Under the pieces are notes generated by a model. It worked only from the letters and a program-made list of their open reading frames with translations. It was not told where the DNA came from and made no database searches. The position numbers were made by a program, and so were the translations under genes. From Hormiphora californensis (lineage: Eukaryota; Ctenophora; Tentaculata; Cydippida; Pleurobrachiidae), in NCBI GenBank assembly GCA_020137815.1, contig CM035360.1, positions 5,673,128-5,737,127 of the forward strand: a DNA stretch of 64,000 nt, written 5' to 3'. The first letter of the stretch is position 1. Every line of letters begins with the position of its first letter. Positions 1 through 10,607 of the stretch are shown here, one piece after another.

Positions 1-162
1 CCTTTCCCTCCTCTTTAATTATACCCAGTACACCGTCGTTGTAGTTGTTCATAGTACTATAGCGAGATTACGTAGGATTTGGAGAGACCATGGTCCATCC
101 CTTATTTGAATTGTTGATTCCCCCCTCACTCAACAATATTTCACTAGTTTTCTATCCTAGCC

Positions 163-1143
163 ATGCCAGTTGATCAAGCGGTCGGGGAGCAATGGCACTC
201 AGATTTCCAGAAGGTAATGCACAAGGCCCGCTCTGGAGTTCTATCAGTTGGGGATGAGTTTACTGACCAGCAGGCTATCTACTCAAAGGTAAGACGCAGG
301 AACCGACCGAATAAGGAAATACTGGTCCCTGATTGGCCGATAACCAGTCACGTGACCTAAATTACGAGTTCTGATTGGTTGTTTACTTGTTTCGGTCGGT
401 TCCTGGTAAGACGTGGTTGGTTACACGTGGTACAACTCTATATTATATTTGATATACCCCTCCTTTGGTGAGCCAAGCACTACATTCCGCTACTCCAAAT
501 TGACCCTAATGATAAATGTACCCCCATGATAAATTCCTAATAATTTCTAACCCCTCCCCTCCAGTACGCTGAGCAGTATGACGACATAATCCACTCTGAA
601 TTCGAGGAGTACGTTGGGTTCCACCTCCTAGCCAACCACATCACCGATATGTTTGGGGACAAGAGTATGAGGATCCTGGATCTTGGCTGTGGGACTGGTC
701 TGTTGGGTGAGTCCCTCCACAGCAGGAATTGGAAGAACCTGGACGGCAGTGATTGTAATAGAGAGCTCCTCAAGGTAGCTGAGCGGAGGAAGATTTATAA
801 GAATGTCTATACCAGCAAGGGGGTAGACGGGCTACCTGCGGAGCGGGTATACGACATCGCATGTTCCTCTGGTACCTTCTTCCTATCTCCCTCACACCCG
901 GGCACTGAGACCATTGTTGATCTGTGTCGACACGTGAAACGGGGTGGAAGTATCATGATCTTGACGAAGAAGGAGTATCTGGGGAAGGAGTTTGTGATGT
1001 GGGAGAGGGTGAATGAGATGCTGAGGAAGAATCTGTTGGAGGAGGTGGAGAGGGTGTTCATGCCCGGGTACAGGAAACCCTTTGATCATGAGACTGATCG
1101 GTTGAGTATGGCGGCTATACTGCATTACAGGGTTGTTGAGTAG
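163..1143 (+). CDS. METTL27: METTL27-like class I SAM-dependent methyltransferase, two exons
   Basis: Exons 163-288 and 565-1143 join in phase 0 to give about 234 residues. The first exon starts at an ATG and ends at AAAG|GTAAGA; the second follows a CCTCCAG acceptor. Around residue 78 the protein reads ILDLGCGTGLLG, the glycine-rich SAM-binding motif I of Rossmann-fold methyltransferases. An acidic residue (GSD) follows at the next strand, and RGGSIMILTKKE matches the later strand of the fold. Overall order and length (near 240 aa) resemble METTL27/WBSCR27, whose substrate is not well established; small-molecule or protein methylation is equally possible. The intron contains a hAT-type MITE placed exactly at the 5' splice site. 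The family call rests on motif and length, so the fold is certain and the orthology is moderate. Confidence 0.8.
297..405. mobile_element. hAT-type MITE, copy 1, 109 bp
   Basis: Terminal inverted repeats CAGGAACCGACCGAA / TTCGGTCGGTTCCTG bound a palindromic element. It is flanked by an exact 8-bp duplication GTAAGACG (289-296 and 406-413). An 8-bp target duplication and a CAGG terminus are typical of hAT elements. The duplicated target is the 5' splice site of the methyltransferase exon 1. Related copies lie at 7551-7648 and 52257-52365. Confidence 0.9.
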
Positions 1144-1823
1144 ATCGACCTGGATTACAGGAGTTAGAGGAGTAGTAGTGATGATGTAGAGGAGTAACTA
1201 AACAGCGGGAATGCAGATTTTAAGGGAGTTAGAAAATGGAGTTTTATGGACTTATCAGTTATATCGGGGTGGTGCACGAGAGAAGGTAGAGTTCAGAGGA
1301 AGCATGACAGAGCATGATGGTGACAGAGAACTGACGTAAAGTTGAGGCTGCTATCAAATTATTTATTATTACACATAAACTTGTTGAGTTACACATGAAT
1401 AAGATAAACCCCATATATAATTATCCAGAAGTCAGCTGATACATATTCTCAATTAAAGTGTTCGATTTGTATTTTATCCTTGCAACGATGTGTAATGTTA
1501 ACTGCCTAGAATAGAGTTATATCAATAAGTTTCCATTGCTAACAATCATGTGTTATTCTGCCTGACCCCAATTTGATGGGGTTGGCGGCGCCAGACATGT
1601 GTTATTTGTTTTTGTGAGAGTGTCATGTATCGAGTTAATATATTGCATAATTATGTTATGATTGAAGCGTGCTTGAATACATCAAATATTGTGTCTACTG
1701 TCTGATAAGTTCATTATTTTGATGTGGTAATTGGGTGGTACCCTTCTTGGGACAACTCATCATTGTTTTGAGTAATATTTGACAGAAAAAAACATAACTA
1801 ATATTCTAAATATTTTAACAGCA
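1144..1823. other. Intergenic spacer, no gene seen
   Basis: AT-rich DNA between the methyltransferase stop and the first EXOC8 coding exon. It carries a short motif with GGCGGCGCCAGACA at about 1583-1598 that matches the ends of small hairpin elements at 27428 and 37899. A TTTTAACAG just before the EXOC8 ATG could be a 3' splice site of an upstream non-coding exon. Confidence 0.5.
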
Positions 1824-4800
1824 ATGTATCACGCTGGCGACTCTGAACACTACCAGAGAAAACTGAAGAATGAAAACTTCAACGCCAAAGAATGTAAGTA
1901 CGATCAGTCTGTGTGTGGTTCTGCAGCTCAGGATCTGTATATTTAACTCCTTTTCCGAGAGGATTCTATTCAAACTCTGACACTGTCAGAGCATTGGCCT
2001 GACAACTCTCACACCCCATCCCTGACACCCTCTGACACCCTCTCTGACACCCCCTCTGACACCCTCTCTGACACCCCCTCTGACACCCTCTCTCCTTCGT
2101 TTTTTAGTTGTCCAGCAGCTCTGTAAGAATCTAGATAATGCTCAGGACCTGTACAGTATGAGGAAGGTGGTGGAGGGCATCAAACAAACCAACTCATCAG
2201 GTCGGGGGATATGAGTTATTGGTTGGGGGAGATAGTTAGAGAGGGGTCTCATTGTGTTGTCGATCGTATCGTATCAAGGAGAAACCACTTGTTATTAATC
2301 CATGGACAATGTAATATTCACAGTATGAATATCCAGATCTAAGACCAGCTGTATAACCCCTCCCCCTTTTCTAGATCTAACACCCTGTAACAACCCTCCT
2401 CTCTCTCCCCCAGATCTGTATAACAACACTCCCCGCCCCAGATCTCCATTATAAACCCATCCCTCCCCCAGATCTCCAGCAGAATGTGTACCTGAACTAC
2501 GATCAGTTTATAGAGACGAGTAAGGAGATCACATACCTGGAGGCTGAGGTATACAAGCTGGGTCATCTTCTTACTGAGCAGAAGGCTCTCATATCAGCAC
2601 TCACGGATCCTGACCAGACTGGGTTTAACAAGTTAGTTAATTATTAATTAATTAATTAGTTACTAACATTACAATTAACAAGTTAGTTAACTCTAAATCT
2701 TTATTGAACAAGTTAATAATTGATTTATTGAGTTGCAATCTTTGAGTTCAAGCTGCAGAGAACATATCTTATTTATCTCCTTTCGTTAGTCAAATGCACG
2801 TGTATCACATTGTTTGTTGCCAGGTCCGATGCTCGGGATAGTTCCGGGCCACTAACAGACCAGGACCTAAGTTTAACCAGCCTTGTGGAACTAGTTCAAG
2901 GTGCTGCTGTGCTACAGGATGTCCCTGACAGGAAGATCATCCACAGCGGTGTTATTACAGGTGCGATATATGACGTCACATGCCCATATATATGGTTTTT
3001 TTCGAGATATGATATTATGCCCATATATGCAGTGTATTTCAATAACATTTCTCTCTCTCCAGAGCTGAAGGATGATGAGGAGAGGGAAGTGAGGATATTC
3101 CTGTTGAACGACTGTGTCATGAGCGCCGTCCCTACCAAGAGTGCCTGGATGTCTGAGAGCTACAAGGTAATTTGCGGGGAGAATCTCGTGTTTGTTATAG
3201 AAACTATCCTTTAGACTTTAAACTGTAGCATTGTCTGTCAGTAGTTTATTATAGAAAATATCCTTTAGAGTTTAGCTCAAAACTATCAAACTTTGCTGTA
3301 AAAACTCCCTCTCACCCAGATGTGTGATCTATTGGAGCTGAAGAATGTCACTATAACGGAGGGGAAGGCGACCTTTACAGGAAACCTCACATTCAGGATA
3401 ACTCAGTACCCGGCTAACACCTTCACGTACAAGGCACAGAATGAACAAGTCAAGGTAGGTTTTAGAAAACCCATTTTACCGGAATCGATTATAAGTGTTA
3501 AAAATATATTATTGGGTACAGTGTACCGGGTACCCCCTCTTGCTTCCACGAGATTTGAAGTGTACTGGAAAGCGCGGAAGAGGGGACCGTAACAGGAATT
3601 GAAGGTTTGGATGTCTTTTTAATCCATCACACACACACCCCATCAGAGAGAGTGGGTATCGCTGATAAAGCAGGCACAACAGGACTGTAAGGAGACTCCT
3701 AGCAACTCAGAGGATGCAACCTCTATGGCGTGCAGTCCAGGGGGCAGTGATATAGAGGGCACTACGGCTGAGGAAAAACGTAGAAAGGTACTGGCGGAAT
3801 CAATGTTACAAACCCATTATTATAATTTTTCGTATCTAACTTGACTTAGATTACCGTTTTGGCGTAATTTGCGGTCAAAGTATGCCAAATCAGCCGAAAA
3901 TGCCTAAAAATTAGTTAATTGGCCTTCTTTGACCGCAAAATTACGCCAAAACGGTAAGAGATAGGCTCTAAATTTTTCCACAACTCTTAGATTGAAATTT
4001 TTTTCTGAACAAAATGGCACCAATGAAAAGTCTCTAAACCATTCCTAAGTGGCTATAGCATATAGCCAAAATACGGTTATGCGCATATCTAATTATCCAA
4101 TTATCTAATTAACCAGATGAGATAGAGACTTAATTTCAGCACCTACCCCCACTAATGCGAGGACGCTACACAATCTAGTGCCCTTGATTTTTTCTCTACT
4201 CGTCTCCTAAGATGGTTTTTGGGTTTTCCTGCCAGGCTAGAAATACATGTATTTACATGTGTTTACTTCTTGCGCGCTCAGCGCGCGTGCGCACTTCCGA
4301 TTATCGTGTACTTTTTTTTGGTGATACTAGACACCTATCCGGACCTATTGGTGAAGAAATTAGCTTGTTAAAAATTTTGCTGAAAAAATATACTAAAATT
4401 CCCTAACTATAGATACTACAGTACTGGACATTCAATTTCCCCTTCTCACTAACCCACTGTCATATCTTTCTGTCAGAACCTCCAGCTAGAGCGACTGCAA
4501 GAGCTCCCTGAGCATCTGGACGTGTGCATTGCACAAAGGAACTTTGATGACGCTGTAAGGAGGATAAGGAATGCAAAACAGGCCCTGAATGAGTAAGTTA
4601 TATTGTCAGCTGAGAAATATATCCTTTCTTTTTTGTCTGTTATAATTAACAATCGCAGCTACATTTGCCTATCTAACTTACTGCTTTTGAGTACAAACCG
4701 TGGGAAACAATATCACATGTCACCTACCTAGCAGCTCTGTATTATAGTGTCCACATGCAGTAGTTCATTCTTGTCACATGTATCTAGGTTGGAGCAGACG

Positions 4801-7800
4801 AGTAACGCGGAACTAAAGGGTCGGATAGATAAGAGAATCAGACAGCTAACTGACATGTTAGTGGATGTTAACATGGGTGCGGGCATGTACGCCTATGGGA
4901 AGGCAAGCAAGAAGCCTGTGAAGCATCTCATCATGCTGGACAAGGTGAGGGATCGTTGCAGTTCCACAATGTTCCTGGGAGTTGCAGTTCTATAATTCAG
5001 TGGCATATATTATCTGCAGTTGTGCCATTCATGTTTTTTGTGAAAAATAGTGCCCGTTTCACCTATCACAGTTGGGCAAATTATTTTGGTACGTCTGTAA
5101 AATACTACAATATAGATGATTCACAACAGCTCTCGCTAACAGGTGATTCAAGCTACTGCCCTGTTCCTGAGGAACAAGTCCCTAACTTTAAAGATGACAC
5201 TGAGGAGAATCAAGATGGAGGGCACCATGACACTGTATATTCGGAAACTCTCCCAGGTATGTCATGAACATGATAATTCCATCCTAATTCCCCAGAGACA
5301 GAATTGAGTACGATGTACCCTGAACTCTCTCTTAACAGGGAAGGGAACAGCACAGGATAGAGAGGGGTACAGATTTGGTGGTGGTATAGTGGGTGTACCC
5401 AAGAGACAGAAATGGTGTAATTATAGTCTCGCTTTCTTTTTTAACCATTCCCAATTCACTATTCATGTTTTACAGGCGTTCTTCAACACAGTTGCAGTGG
5501 TCGGTGTTGAGTTTCAATCAGTGTTTAGTGCCACTAATACTAGCTGTTTACCGGGTATGTTTTAGTAGGTACCTGTGTTAGTAGGTACATGTGATACCTG
5601 GTAGGTACAATCATACCCACCCCACCAGCTGATTAGAGTTTTTTAGAATCAAATAAAACTTCATTCTAACTCATCGATCTAACATTTCAGCCTACGTGTC
5701 CTGGGTTGAGTCAGAGTTGTGTATATTCACTGAGATGTTCTCCCGTCAAGTCTTCCCCCAGGGTAGTGTCCTGGGTCACGGTGTAGCGGGGGAGTGTGTT
5801 GCCATCGCTATGACACATGCTCTACAGGTACGAGGGTGGGACAGTCCCGCTGGGACCCAATATTTAACTGCATGACACTCATGACCATTTAACTTTTGAG
5901 TTTTACACTTAAATTTTAAGTGTAAACCTGAGAAGTGTGAAGTATTTTCGTAATACCAATGATTCCCCCTGTACAGTTAAACGAGAATGGTCTCGACTTC
6001 CGGTTTCTACTATTCCGTCTCCTTCACTCAGAAATATCATCCACCCTACAAAGGAACCATATCCAAATTATTGAGGCCATCCAACTCCGAGCCAAGGTAT
6101 GATCTAGACTGTAGTATTGTGTATATTTGCAGACTGTTAATTCCTTCATGTCTTGATGAGTCTTGTTGAGTAATTCATGATCCAACCCTCTCCTTTCCTC
6201 TATAAAAACACGACTACATCTTGAATCTTCGCCCTACGACCCTGTCTCTTATGACTTTATCAGAAACCTACGACCCTGTCTGACTTTATTAATCCTATCT
6301 CCAGGAAGAGAAGTGGAAGATGGTATACATGAAGAGAGCTGATTTGACGAGGCTAGAGGAACTACTGGGCTTCTATAACGTCGACATAAAGAAGGTATCA
6401 GCAATCCTTCACCTAAATAATAATAAAACTCGCCCGATACTATGATCGGCGATAGCCAGTACTGTGTAACTAACCCAATAACTTTGCGACCAGTACTGTG
6501 TAACTAACCCAATAACTTTGCGACCAGTACTGTGTAACTAACCCAATAACTTTGCGACCAGTACTGTGTAACTAACCCAATGACTTTGCAGTACTGTGTA
6601 ACTAACCCAATAACTTTGCAGTACTGTGTAACTAACCCAATAACTTTGCGACCAGTACTGTGTAACTAACCCAATAACTTTGCAGTACTGTGTAACTAAC
6701 CCAATAACTTTGCAGTACTGTGTAACTAACCCAATAACTTTGCAGTACTGTGTAACTAACCCAATAACTTTGCGACCAGTACTGTGTAACTAACTCAATA
6801 ACTTTGCGACCAGTACTGTGTAACTAACCCAATAACTTTGCAGTACTGTGTAACTAACCCAATAACTTTGCGACCAGTACTGTGTAACTAACCCAATAAC
6901 TTTGCAGTACTGTGTAACTAACCCAATAACTTTGCAGTACTGTGTAACTAACCCAATAACTTTGCAGTACTGTGTAACTAACCCAATAACTTTGCGACCA
7001 GTACTGTGTAACTAACTCAATAACTTTGCGACCAGTACTGTGTAACTAACCCAATAACTTTGCAGTACTGTGTAACTAACCCAATAACTTTGCGACCAGT
7101 ACTGTGTAACTAACCCAATAACTTTGCAGTACTGTGTAACTAACCCAATAACTTTGCGACCAGTACTGTGTAACTAACCCAATAACTTTGCAGTACTGTG
7201 TAACGACAACGAAGGATGAGGAAGTCACACTAGGATTGATGTTGTGTAACAGTGTACTCAGCTTTGTTCGGTCCTTCCATTCCTACCTACTGGATGCCAA
7301 AAAGGTAAACGAACTGACATTTCAATCCGGGAATCAGAATATAATTCCAGGATGTGACATATATTACACATTGGGATTTGAATAACCTTGGAACTATTAA
7401 GGGGTTAAATTTTACTTTTTTACTACATCCGTGGCCTCTTTCAGATGTATAACCCAAGAGTAAAAAAGCAACTGATAGCCTCTACGAGGAGCTGTCTTAC
7501 TAACCAACACTTCGCACTCAGTGTCGCAATGGTGGTAAGTTACAACAGACAGAAACAAGTAAACAACCAATCAGAACTCGTTATTTAGGTCACGTGACTG
7601 GTTATCAGCCAATCAGGGACCAGTATTTCCTGATTCGGTCGGTTCCTGGTGGTAAGTTACAACAGACCGCGTGGTTCGTCTGGCGATGCGATCCTAGAGT
7701 TTGCTTAGATCGCGTTTGCAGAACGAGACAGAGTTCGTAAATAATACGGGCATATTTTTATTGAGGTCCTTTATAGAAACAGAAAGATCACCTGTACCAC

Positions 7801-10201
7801 TAATTAGATAGTTAGGGTAGCGACTGGCTATTTGAAACAGTTTTTCACTTTTTTCCCTTGCCTGCCCACAAGTCAAGTCGAACCCAAATTTTTTTGACCT
7901 TGTGTTACCGAGACAGTCCCTGGGTAGTTTTTTGGGTGGTTGGAGATGTCTCATTTTGTCTTCCGGGGTCAGGGTCACGTGATATCTATCCAAATTTGGT
8001 GTTTCAATTTACCCGCCTCGGTCTGCTAATTTGAAACACCCGTATCTCCCTCAATTTCTCCACGAAACCAAAATTTTTGACATTGAATAGTTAGAAAAGG
8101 GTTGTGCAGAGCCATTCCATGTCTGAAATCTGAATTTTGTTGAACGTGCTTGGTGCAATGACCTTTTCCAAAAACTGTTTCAAATTAGCAGGAAAACAGT
8201 TTTTGCCTCATATTCGGCCAACTTTTGGCGGAAATGACTCAAATCATAGTTTATATCCTGCCTCACACGGCGTGCCTGGTGAAATTTTAACACGACCTAG
8301 CATGCAACGGGAAACCACCACTTGTACGTGGTAGCTGAGGGTCTACAGAATGGCGCTACGGTGCGGGAAAAAAAAGTCCATGCCCTAAAATCGTTTTTTT
8401 TTACTTTTATTTGATTTGGGTCAAAATTGGCTATATTAAACGTGGCCCCGAAAAATCCATAATGACTTAGCACACGAAATATGTCACCCCTACCTATTTT
8501 TGCACGTAGAATCGATTGCCGTTGAAGTCGAATCTCTAAAATGACTGTAAAATGGTCAAAAGTTGATTTTTTACCATTTTTTGGAGGTTTTTGGCCCCTA
8601 AACCATTGAAAACGTTGAGATAGGAATTTGAAATTAGTGCCAATCGTTAAAATGGTCATTTTTCTACCAAGAACCAAGTTTTCGTGTATATCCGATTTAT
8701 GGTTAGATTTGGGCAAATTGTTGAAATCTGCCAACTAGGAGAACCGTAACTTGATTTTCTTGTTTTTTGGATTTTGGCATTTTTGACAAACTTCTGATTG
8801 AAATGGTCAATCGGGACCATGCTTAAGTTGTTTATGGGACAATTTTCGACTAAAATCCAAGATTTCATACCAATCCAATAACAGATCGTTGATTTATAGA
8901 AAATTTAAGTAGGAAAAACGGTGAAAATAAGCAAGAAAAGTTGTTATTTTCACCGTTTTGCCTACTTAGATTTTCTATAAATCAACGATCTGTTATTGGA
9001 TTGGTATGAAATCTTGGATTTTAGTCGAAAATTGTCCCATAAACAACTTAAGCATGGTCCCGATTGACCATTTCAATCAGAAGTTTGTCAAAAATGCCAA
9101 AATCCAAAAAACAAGAAAATCAAGTTACGGTTCTCCTAGTTGGCAGATTTCAACAATTTGCCCAAATCTGACCATAAATCGGATATACACGAAAACTTGG
9201 TTCTTGGTAGAAAAATGACCATTTTAACGATTGGCACTAATTTCAAATTCCTATCTCAACGTTTTCAATGGTTTAGGGGCCAAAAACCTCCAAAAAATGG
9301 TAAAAAATCAACTTTTGACCATTTTACAGTCATTTTAGAGATTCGAATTCAACGGCAATCGATTCTACGTGCAAAAATAGGTGGGGGTGACATATTTCGT
9401 GTGCTAAGTCATTATGGATTTTTCGGGGCCACGTTTAATATAGCCAATTTTGACCCAAATCAAATAAAAGTAAAAAAAACGATTTTAGGGCATGGACTTT
9501 TTTTTCCCGCACCGTAGCGCCATTCTGTAGACCCTCAGCTACCACGTACAAGTGGTGGTTTCCCGTTGCATGCTAGGTCGTGTTAAAATTTCACCAGGCA
9601 CGCCGTGCTCATGCTCATATTGAACAACAAAAATTTCGACAATCCAATCGGAGAAAATTGTTTCAAATAGCCCTCCTCAGTGTTTCAAGTTACCAGACTC
9701 TCTTCACTGTGCTACAGCACACACACGACACCAATCAGAGAGCAAATAACGCGCATTTGTTTCAAATAACCAGAGCACGTGTTTCAAGTTATCAGACACT
9801 GTTTCAAGTTAGCAGGCGTTTCAAATTGCCAGTCGCTACCCTAATCATTCTCTACCTCGACTCAGGACACAGAGGATGAACAGAACAAATCAATTCTGAG
9901 TTCCAGTAAAATCTTCTACAACAGAGCATTCATCCCTGCTGTTGTGGCCTTCCTAGAGTCTCAGGTTAGTGGAAAAGTTACATAGTATTACATCATCCTA
10001 GATGCTCGGTGGCACACAATCAAAAGGGGGCCGGGAGGCTGCGTGACAAGTACACCTAACATTTCTCTTCTACAGGTGTTTATGCAGCCAGTGGTAGAGT
10101 TGCGAGCCGTCATAGAACAAGTAAAGGTCAGTAGTTTGTATTCCTATCCGGGGAGGGGGGGGGGGGCTATGAGCCGTCATAGAACAAGTAAAGGTCAGTA
10201 G
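1824..10201 (+). CDS. EXOC8: Exocyst complex component 8 (Exo84), 18 exons
   Basis: Exons: 1824-1893, 2108-2200, 2472-2631, 2824-2960, 3063-3166, 3320-3454, 3647-3787, 4477-4592, 4788-4944, 5143-5256, 5476-5554, 5691-5827, 5977-6096, 6305-6394, 7194-7304, 7445-7534, 9866-9964, 10076-10201. All phases agree and give about 692 aa, close to the 725 of the human protein. An N-terminal coiled coil (NVYLNYDQFIETSKEITYLE region) is followed by a PH domain (VRIFLLNDCVMS to REWVSLI). The Exo84 C-terminal helical-rod domain follows (LPEHLDVCIAQRNFDDAV, then ALFLRNKSLTLK and SWVESELCIFTEMFSRQVF). Exo84 is a subunit of the octameric exocyst that tethers secretory vesicles at the plasma membrane. The last exon is read through into a minisatellite; the stop at 10199 depends on the length of a G run. 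One donor (exon 2, G|GTCGGG) is weak. Confidence 0.92.
2003..2095. repeat. Short tandem repeat, CTCTGACACCC-type
   Basis: About seven near-copies of a 9-18 nt unit (CCCTCTGACA / CCCTCTCTGACA) fill EXOC8 intron 1 just before its acceptor. The pyrimidine-rich unit sits where the polypyrimidine tract should be. Confidence 0.75.
3851..3956. mobile_element. Palindromic MITE in EXOC8 intron 7
   Basis: Roughly 30-bp inverted arms at 3851-3880 and 3927-3956, starting TTACCGTTTTGGCGTAATTT and ending with its complement. No coding capacity and no clear target duplication were seen. A small non-autonomous DNA transposon is the simplest reading. Confidence 0.75.
6459..7204. repeat. Minisatellite of 30/34-bp units ending in a splice acceptor
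   Basis: About 24 copies of TACTGTGTAAC within units of 30 bp (ending TTTGCAG) or 34 bp (ending TTTGCGACCAG) fill EXOC8 intron 14. A higher-order block of seven units (222 bp, marked by an ACTCAATAAC variant at 6779 and 7001) is visible. The last unit supplies the real 3' splice site and the first 11 nt of exon 15 at 7194. Confidence 0.95.
7551..7648. mobile_element. hAT-type MITE, copy 2, left end damaged
   Basis: The right end TTCGGTCGGTTCCTG and the interior match copies 1 and 3, but the left terminal repeat is missing. A 19-bp direct duplication flanks it (7532-7550 and 7649-7667) and includes the EXOC8 exon 16 donor GTG|GTAAGT, so there are two donor sequences. Confidence 0.85.
7800..9845. 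mobile_element. Large foldback-type element in EXOC8 intron 16
   Basis: The core is a nearly perfect long palindrome with arms of about 663 bp (8268-8930 and 8944-9605) around a 13-nt spacer. Outer flanks also pair (TAGGGTAGCGACTGGC near 7815; GCCAGTCGCTACCCTA near 9827). At least nine dispersed copies of GTTTCAARTTANCAG-like motifs occur in the flanks. The mirrored open frames inside the arms have no recognisable domain. Boundaries are approximate. Confidence 0.8.
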
Positions 10202-10490
10202 TTTGTATACCTATCCGGGAAGGGGGGGGGCTATGAGCCGTCATAGAACAAGTAAAGGTCAGTAGTTTGTATTCCTATCCGGGGAAGGGGGGGGGCTATG
10301 AGCCGTCATAGAACAAGTAAAGGTCAGTAGTTTGTATACCTATCCGGGAAGGGGGGGGGCTATGAGCCGTCATAGAACAAGTAAAGGTCAGTAGTTTGTA
10401 TTCCTATCCGGGGAGGGGGGGGGGGCTATGAGCCGTCATAGAACAAGTAAAGGTCAGTAGTTTGTATACCTATCCGGGAAGGGGGGTCTT
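10104..10490. repeat. Minisatellite (about 64 bp unit) containing an exon end and donor-like GTCAGT
   Basis: Six copies of a unit beginning GAGCCGTCATAGAACAAGTA, followed by AAGGTCAGTAG and a run of 9-12 G. Units alternate TATTCC and TATACC, giving a roughly 130-bp higher-order dimer. The first copy is the end of the last EXOC8 coding exon. Confidence 0.92.
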
Positions 10491-10607
10491 TTCTGTATGG
10501 ACTGTTAGTGTTGGTATATTTGGTAAAAGAAACTAATAGTTACACCTATCAAGTATATGCATTTTAAAAGTTTGTCTTTTCCATCACTCCATCACTCCAT
10601 CACTCCA

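Noticed and set aside
6459-7204. Regularly spaced repeats resembling a CRISPR array
   Set aside because: There are no unique spacers; units are contiguous 30/34-bp tandem copies in a eukaryotic intron.
7694-7993. 99-aa minus-strand frame in EXOC8 intron 16
   Set aside because: Part of the foldback element's flank; its LFQIASRYPN end is the translated subterminal repeat motif.
8297-9517. Mirrored 70-145 aa open frames in the EXOC8 intron palindrome
   Set aside because: They are the same DNA read from both arms, lack any domain, and have Asn/Lys/Phe-rich composition typical of AT-rich non-coding DNA.
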